Shown one piece after another: positions 58,801 to 64,000 of a stretch of 64,000 nucleotides of DNA (positions are counted from its first letter, which is position 1; each line of letters begins with the position of its first letter). A program made the position numbers and the translations under genes. The DNA comes from Tetraselmis striata (Eukaryota > Chlorophyta > Chlorodendrophyceae > Chlorodendrales > Chlorodendraceae): the NCBI GenBank assembly GCA_006384855.1, contig VCJN01002984.1:124001-188000 (forward strand). The letters are read 5' to 3'. The notes under the pieces were generated by a model, which was not told the origin of the DNA, did no database searches, and worked only from the letters and a program-made list of their open reading frames with translations.

Positions 58801-61800
58801 GGCGCGAGTCCGGGCTCCAGCTGCAACAGGTGACGGGCGCCGTGTGTCCGCGGAGCGTGGCCACGCGCACGCCGCTGCCGCTGTCCCACACGCGCACCGT
58901 GCCGTCGCAGCTCGCGCTCGCGATGCGCTTGCCGTCGGGGCTGTACTTGACGGCCATCACCGCGTCCGCGTGCCCCTCCAGCGCCGCCAGCCGGATGCCG
59001 CTGTGCGCTTCGTACAGCGCCACCAGGTGGTCGCCCGTGCCCAGCGCCAGCATCACGCCGTCCGGGCTCACGTCCACCGCCCACACCACGCCGTCCGCGT
59101 TCTGCATCGTGAACAGCTGCGCCGACCACATGTCCGGCTTGGCCAGCACGCGGCCCGGGACCTGGGGCAGGCGACGGGGGTTCGGAGAGGTTCAGTTCGG
59201 ATGTCGGGGGGTGAAACCTCGTTCCACGGAAAGTCCGATGCTACGGGCATATTATCGCACGCCCTCGCGCCTCGCGGCGTTTAGAGTGTGCTAGTCGCAA
59301 TAATGTCGAACGCCGCCGTCGTCGGAGCGATTGAGGAATGCATCGTGGCTCTTCAGTCGTCACGTACAGACTGTAGATTCCGAGAGGAGGTGGGGCAAAG
59401 CTGTCGCATGCGCGGTCTAGCCGGCAAGTCGCAGTTATCAGACATTCGCGAGGTTACTCATTGCATGCCCACATGTAAGCGGCCGAGCGGCGAAAAGGCC
59501 GCTTGTCGACAAATGGAATCCCGGACACTGGAAGCGCGAGAGCAGACGCGACGTCGGGGGTGCAGTGCCGAGCGCCGATGCTGCAGGCGGATAGAGGAGG
59601 GCGCTACCTGCGCGCCGTCCTCGCGGAGGGCCATGGAGAACAGGCTGTTGACGGGCGTGTCGTACGCGCGCTGCACCACCATCTGCGGCGCCTCCATGAA
59701 CTCGAGGTAGTGCTTGGACAGGAAGAGCACCGTGTCCTTCAGCACCTCGCTCATGCGCGTGAAGCGCAGCAGGTCCTGGTACACCGCGAGGCCGATGCCG
59801 GCGCGGAAGCACTGCTCCCAGAAGCTCACGCTGCCCGCCATGGCGTCGATGGCGGAGAGGTCATCCGCGAGGTGCGCGTGCAGCAGCACGTAGCGCAGCG
59901 CGTACTTGCTCGTGTCCTCGCTCGGGTTGCGGATCTCGCGCGCCAGCGTGCGCGCCAGGCTCTTGTGCCCCGAGCGCGGGCTGCTGTACAGGTCGCCCGC
60001 CTGCTGCCGGTCCGCGAGGAACTTGAAGAGCAGCTTGTGGAAGGCGTGCACCTCGCCGGCGGGGCTGATCTCCAGCATGAAGCCCATCGCCTTCACCAGC
60101 CGCTTCACGTCCTTGAAGCCCATGCTGCGCAGCCGCCCCACGCTGGGCGGGATCGCGGCACGCCGCCAGCACCTCCAGCATGCGCACGAGGCGCGCGGTG
60201 CCGTTCATGCTCAGGGTCTTCTTCACCTGGGGAAGGGGGGGGGGGGTGCGGTGGAGTTGTGGGATTAGCCGTGGCTCATTAGCGCAGCGACACAGCAGGC
60301 AAGCTAGGTGGAGCCACCACGCTATGTTATGCACTGTTTGGTGGAGCTATTATTGGTAATTAGCGGGGATAGCCCCCGTCGTTACCACCTGATAATGAAC
60401 CATCCATAACCCTAAGCCCTCTAAATCAGCAATCGGGTGACTTGATGGTTCAGCTGGAAGCGAGGATGCTCTGATGCAAAGGTAGTCGAGGCATCGGAGA
60501 GGCAAAGTGGGCGGTGTTGGGGGGGGGGGGGGAGGGGGCTGTGGTTACCAGCAGCTGCACGCACGCCTTCATCGCCTCCGGCACGTTCCTGGGCACCTCG
60601 CCCCCGCCCGCCGCGGCCATCTCCTTGGACACCTGCGCGTACAGCATGTAGGGGAAGCTCTTGCTCCACGCCGGCGCCTGGCTCTTCTTGAGGCTGCTCG
60701 TCATGCTCATCCGGAAGCGGTTGCTAAACTGCTGAATCACGCCGGCGGGGCGCTCGGCCGGGGCGGCCGCGGCGCCCGACACTTTGCCCGAGGCGGCCGC
60801 CGCCACCTCGTCGGCGCCCCAGAAGTGGTCCACCGCCTCCACCGTCAGGCTGTGGTCGCCAAACGAGAGCAGCATGTGCTCGAGGTAGTCCTGGCCGCTG
60901 CCGGGCTCGTTGGAGCGGCTGGTGACGACGACACTCACGTTCTTCGGGAGGCTGCGCAGGTGCACGCACACAAAGCGCAGCACCGGGTTGGCCCAGCACA
61001 GGTTGATGTCCTGCAGTGTCTGGTCGTCGTAGCTGCTGCTGCTGGTGCTCGCGTCGCCGGTGCCCTCCTCCAGGCCGTCCAGCACCAGCAGGATGGGCTT
61101 CTCCGGCAGGTACTCCTTGATGGGCTGCTCCAGCAGCTCGCGCACCGCCGACTTGACGTCCGCCATGCCGTCCACCTGCGCGCACGCAGTTCAGCAGGGA
61201 GGGGGGGAGTGAGGGGGGGCCAACACGTGATAATTGTCAGGTACGATCGTCGGCGCACCTATAATAAGCACTCCTATTATCATAAGCCTCAAATTGGGCC
61301 TGCATGCAGCCCATTTTGGGAACCTTTCCGATAGCTCCGCTTTTGTTTTGTCTATATTTGAACTCTGGCAGGCAAGGCAGGCCTTTATTCGCAATGTTAC
61401 GATTATTACCCCGCTGGCCACCGCGCTCGTACTCCACCGGCATCATCCGTGCCAGGAAACGGTGAAATTCCGCGTGTGGTTGTCATGGTAGAAGTAAACT
61501 AGCGAGTTCCCGCAGGAAAGGATGGATACCGGGAGAGGGGAGGGGAGGAAAGGGCAATACATAATAATCATCAGCTACGGTTGCCGCCACGCCTATGAGG
61601 TCCCTTATCATAACAAGCTTCAGATTGGGCGTGCAGGCAACCTATCAGAACATCCGCGACAGTTCTGCTGTAATTCCCATATACTTGACCAGTGCCAGGC
61701 AGGGCAGGGCCCTATTTGCAGTGATATTATACCCACGCCGGTCACCACAGAGGACATTGTCGCTTTCTGCAGATACACGGTTGCCAGCGCACCTTGAAGC

Positions 61801-63632
61801 ATGCATTGCTATAAGACTTTTCGGGCCCCATTACCGCCAATTTCTTAGCTAACAACGGTGTACAGTACTACAGATGGGGACGGAAAGCGGCCACTTTCAA
61901 GTGTGGTTTCTTCAACCCGCGTCGGCACCCGCACCGTGTGCGCACCGCATCGGGATAGGCCAACGGCACACCATCACAAAGCTAGAGAATTGTTTGGCTC
62001 TTTCGAGCCGGAGATTCCATTTTGTACTCGCCGCGTCCTGTGATGTACTCATACTCCGGATACTCCGGATATACTGATTTCCCCTGCTTGGCTACGGGTG
62101 CCGACGTAGTAATACAAACGCTGTGAATAAGGACCAGCCCTGCCTGCCAGAGGTCAATTCCACTGCAGGGGAAACTGTAGCAAATGTTCACATACTAGGT
62201 TGCATGCAAGCCTGATACGGCGCTTATAATAATAAGCTTTCTTAATACCGTACAAACACAAGCGGTCTGCAGATAAAATCGTTTTGACCCTCTTGCGAAG
62301 AGGAAAAACCGGAGATATAGGTCAGAATCCAGCACAAAACATTCTGACGCGAAAGGGCAAAATAGTTAATTAGTTTTGGGCCCCGCGGACCGTCTTTACT
62401 TCTATGGTATAGGTGCGTCGGCACCCGTATGTGGGTCAAAACAGAAATACATCGCGAATCCCAAGCGTGGTGACTATGGGAGCCGGTGACCCCTGTGTTA
62501 CCCCCCCCCCCCCCCCCCCCCTTATCCTGCGCAAAAGGATGGGAAAAGGGAGGGAGAGAGGGGGGGGGGGGGGGGGGGGGGGCACCTCTAGCGGGCCCAT
62601 GGCCGCGTACGCGTCGCCCAGATCCTCCGGGAACTTGAGGTAGAGCTGCCAGGCGAGGCTGTGCACGATGTGCATGGGGATGCGGGTGCGCGTGTCGTTG
62701 TAGGCGACCGCGTGGTGCAGCACGGCGGGGCGGCTGGCGGTGTAGATGCCGCTGCCGCCGGCGGAGGCGTCACCGAGCTCGCGCACGATGGCGGTGTACA
62801 CCGTGCTCTTGCCCGTGCCAGCGGCGCCGCGCACCCACAGCGTCTTGCCCAGCCGTGGCGGCAAGGCCAGCCACTGGTGCACGCCGCGCAGGTCGACGCG
62901 CTTGGCGTACGTGCCGTTGAGCAGGAGGTTGATGTCGTGCACGCGCGGCGGGCGCAGCGTGAGGAGCACCTTCACCGCGGTGTTGAACTCCTCCACGCCG
63001 GGGCGCTCGTTGACATGCTTCAGGATGGCGCCGCGGTCGCGCTGCTTGGTCGCCTTGCACGAGTAGAGGTCCACGCCCCGCACCGCCTCATCCCACTCGG
63101 GCGCCGGCACGCCGCTGCCGCCCACGATGGCGAGGAACTGCAGGCCGCGCGCATTGAGCGTGTGCCACATCTCGTACAGGCAGCAGCTGGCCTTGAGCGC
63201 GGTGAGGTCCAGCACCGCGATCGTGCCGCGCTTGGCGATGGCGATTGCGTCGCGCACGCGCTTGAAGGCCATGCGGTCTTTCTGGTGCAGGTTGAGCGCA
63301 AAGATGTCCAGCCACAGGAACACGTTGTCGGGGTCGTACTCGCGCAGCTCCGCCTTGAGGCGCGCCACGAGGCGGCTGAAGTTGCCGCCCCAGCTGTGGC
63401 AAACAAAGTAGTGCGGCCGGCTGACCTGCTCGCTGTCCAGCAGCTGCGCGTAGGGGCACTTCCCCGCCGCGCTGCTCGGCTTGATGACCGTCTCCACAAC
63501 CGCGTACGTGCTCGCCGCAACGTCGTCCACCTTGGCGGCAAAGTCGAGCAGCAGGCTCAGGCTGACGGCGCTGCACAGCACCTGCCGCACGTCGTCCATG
63601 TTGTTGAGGTTCAGCCCCAGCTCGGTTGCCTT
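55841..63632 (-). CDS. TIR-like/NACHT/WD40 STAND protein (NLR-type receptor); 5' end open, one frameshift
   Basis: Eight exons 5' to 3': 63632-62586, 61175-60549, 60226-59608, 59161-58716, 58512-58257, 57830-57471, 57175-57008, 56521-55841 (stop). In the visible part, residues 73-170 are TIR-like: HYFVCHSWGGNF, VFLWLDIFALNLHQ, and KASCCLYEMWHTL, whose Glu154 sits where TIR NADases keep their catalytic Glu. The NACHT ATPase follows: Walker A RGAAGTGKST, Walker B PILLVLDGLEE, and VVVTSRSNEPGS. A helical region with DVKRLVKAMGFMLEI comes next, then about 13 WD40 repeats (SPDGKRIASASCDGTVRVWD and similar). Such proteins sense a ligand with the repeats, oligomerise through the ATPase and signal through the N-terminal domain. 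Near 60160 one extra base breaks the frame between MLEVLAA and IPPSVGRLRSMGF; it may be a read error or real decay. The first exon has an acceptor, so coding may continue to the right. Confidence 0.85.
61247..61410 (-). mobile_element. Short TIR element, copy 7 (reverse)
   Basis: GTCGGCGCACC at the left, then CCTCAAATTGGGCCTGCATG and GAACTCTGGCAGGCAAGGCA match the reversed family core. It is in the 1.4-kb intron between the TIR/Walker A exon and the Walker B exon. Confidence 0.65.
61575..61770 (-). mobile_element. Short TIR element, copy 8 (reverse)
   Basis: CTTCAGATTGGGCGTGCAGG and TTGACCAGTGCCAGGCAGGG match the reversed core. Same intron as copies 7 and 9. Confidence 0.65.
62093..62429 (+). 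mobile_element. Short TIR element, copy 9, with perfect 14-bp inverted ends
   Basis: TACGGGTGCCGACG at 62093-62106 is exactly inverted at 62416-62429 (CGTCGGCACCCGTA). The family core CCTGCCTGCCAGAGGTCAAT is at about 62145. The interior is longer than in copy 1 and may contain another insertion. Confidence 0.75.
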
Positions 63633-64000
63633 CTGCGGAGGAGACACGGGGAAAGGGATACCAGGTGCAGAGTCAGCACGGCGCTCGGCCGAATACATCC
63701 ATTCCCCACATGTGCAGCACAGGGCCCGGAGACTGTGAGAATGCCATGGCGCTGCAGGCAAGACGCTGCTTTTTTTGTCGTTATTGCCTACATATGAGTA
63801 TACATGAAAACGTACTACAACATCCATATAATAGTGTATATATATGTTACATATCTATTATGTCTAATGTCTATTGACAATATCACACATACATACATAT
63901 GTATATTTTTACATATAAACATATAAGTATATATATACATACATTCACATAATGAGAAGACAGACACAGCCAGCACAACGTTGCAGACCGGTACGCCCGC
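63633..64000. other. Upstream flank or intron of the TIR-NACHT-WD40 gene
   Basis: A CTCCTCCGCAG acceptor directly precedes the first visible exon. Beyond it the sequence becomes TA-rich (63790-63960). No exon is recognised before the window ends. Confidence 0.5.

Noticed and set aside
62661..63797. 378-codon plus-strand ORF
   Set aside because: It is the antisense shadow of the TIR-like/Walker A exon; GC-rich third positions keep the reverse frame open, and its His/Val/Arg-rich composition has no domain.

Overview
This window is nuclear DNA from a eukaryote, most likely a chlorophyte green alga. The genes have very GC-rich third codon positions and are split by many short spliceosomal introns. 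Four of the five gene 3' flanks carry the pentamer TGTAA, the usual chlorophyte poly(A) signal, 85-270 nt past the stop. One secreted protein has a Pro-Thr/Pro-Ser-rich linker of the kind common in volvocine algae. Species cannot be read from the sequence.

Five protein genes can be rebuilt, four of them exon by exon with phases that join. (1) 544-9490, minus: an Snf2 ATPase of the Ris1/Uls1/FRG group with an inserted RING finger and an N-terminal SUMO-interaction-like motif; its 3' end lies outside the window. (2) 20215-26623, plus: an 11-exon two-domain cupin protein with a possible transit peptide. (3) 31674-33800, minus: a single-exon secreted trypsin-like protease with a beta-rich domain, two Cys modules and a hydroxyproline-type linker. 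(4) 36319-39676, minus: the translation GTPase DRG1 in nine exons. (5) 41870-42959, minus: a two-exon fatty-acid-hydroxylase-superfamily enzyme. A sixth gene, 55841-63632 minus (5' end open), encodes a TIR-like/NACHT/WD40 STAND protein, an NLR-type immune receptor architecture.

The gene blocks (0-10, 20-27, 31-43 and 55-64 kb) are separated by AT-richer, gene-poor stretches (10-20, 27-31, 43-55 kb) full of decayed mobile elements: a non-LTR reverse transcriptase piece, tRNA-derived SINE heads, a Tc1/mariner-type transposase remnant, a short LTR-type element with two ~300-bp direct repeats, and a decayed gag/reverse transcriptase element of DIRS or Ty3 type.

Two genome-wide habits stand out. 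First, about half of the resolved introns carry a long C homopolymer on the sense strand within ~30 nt of the 5' splice site. Second, a family of short elements with TACGGGTGCCGACG terminal inverted repeats has nine recognisable copies, all inside introns of the three long genes and none in the transposon-rich intergenic DNA. The genes do not form a pathway; they look like independent housekeeping (DRG1), chromatin/SUMO (Snf2-RING), metabolic (cupin, hydroxylase), secreted (protease) and putative defence (TIR-NACHT-WD40) loci.
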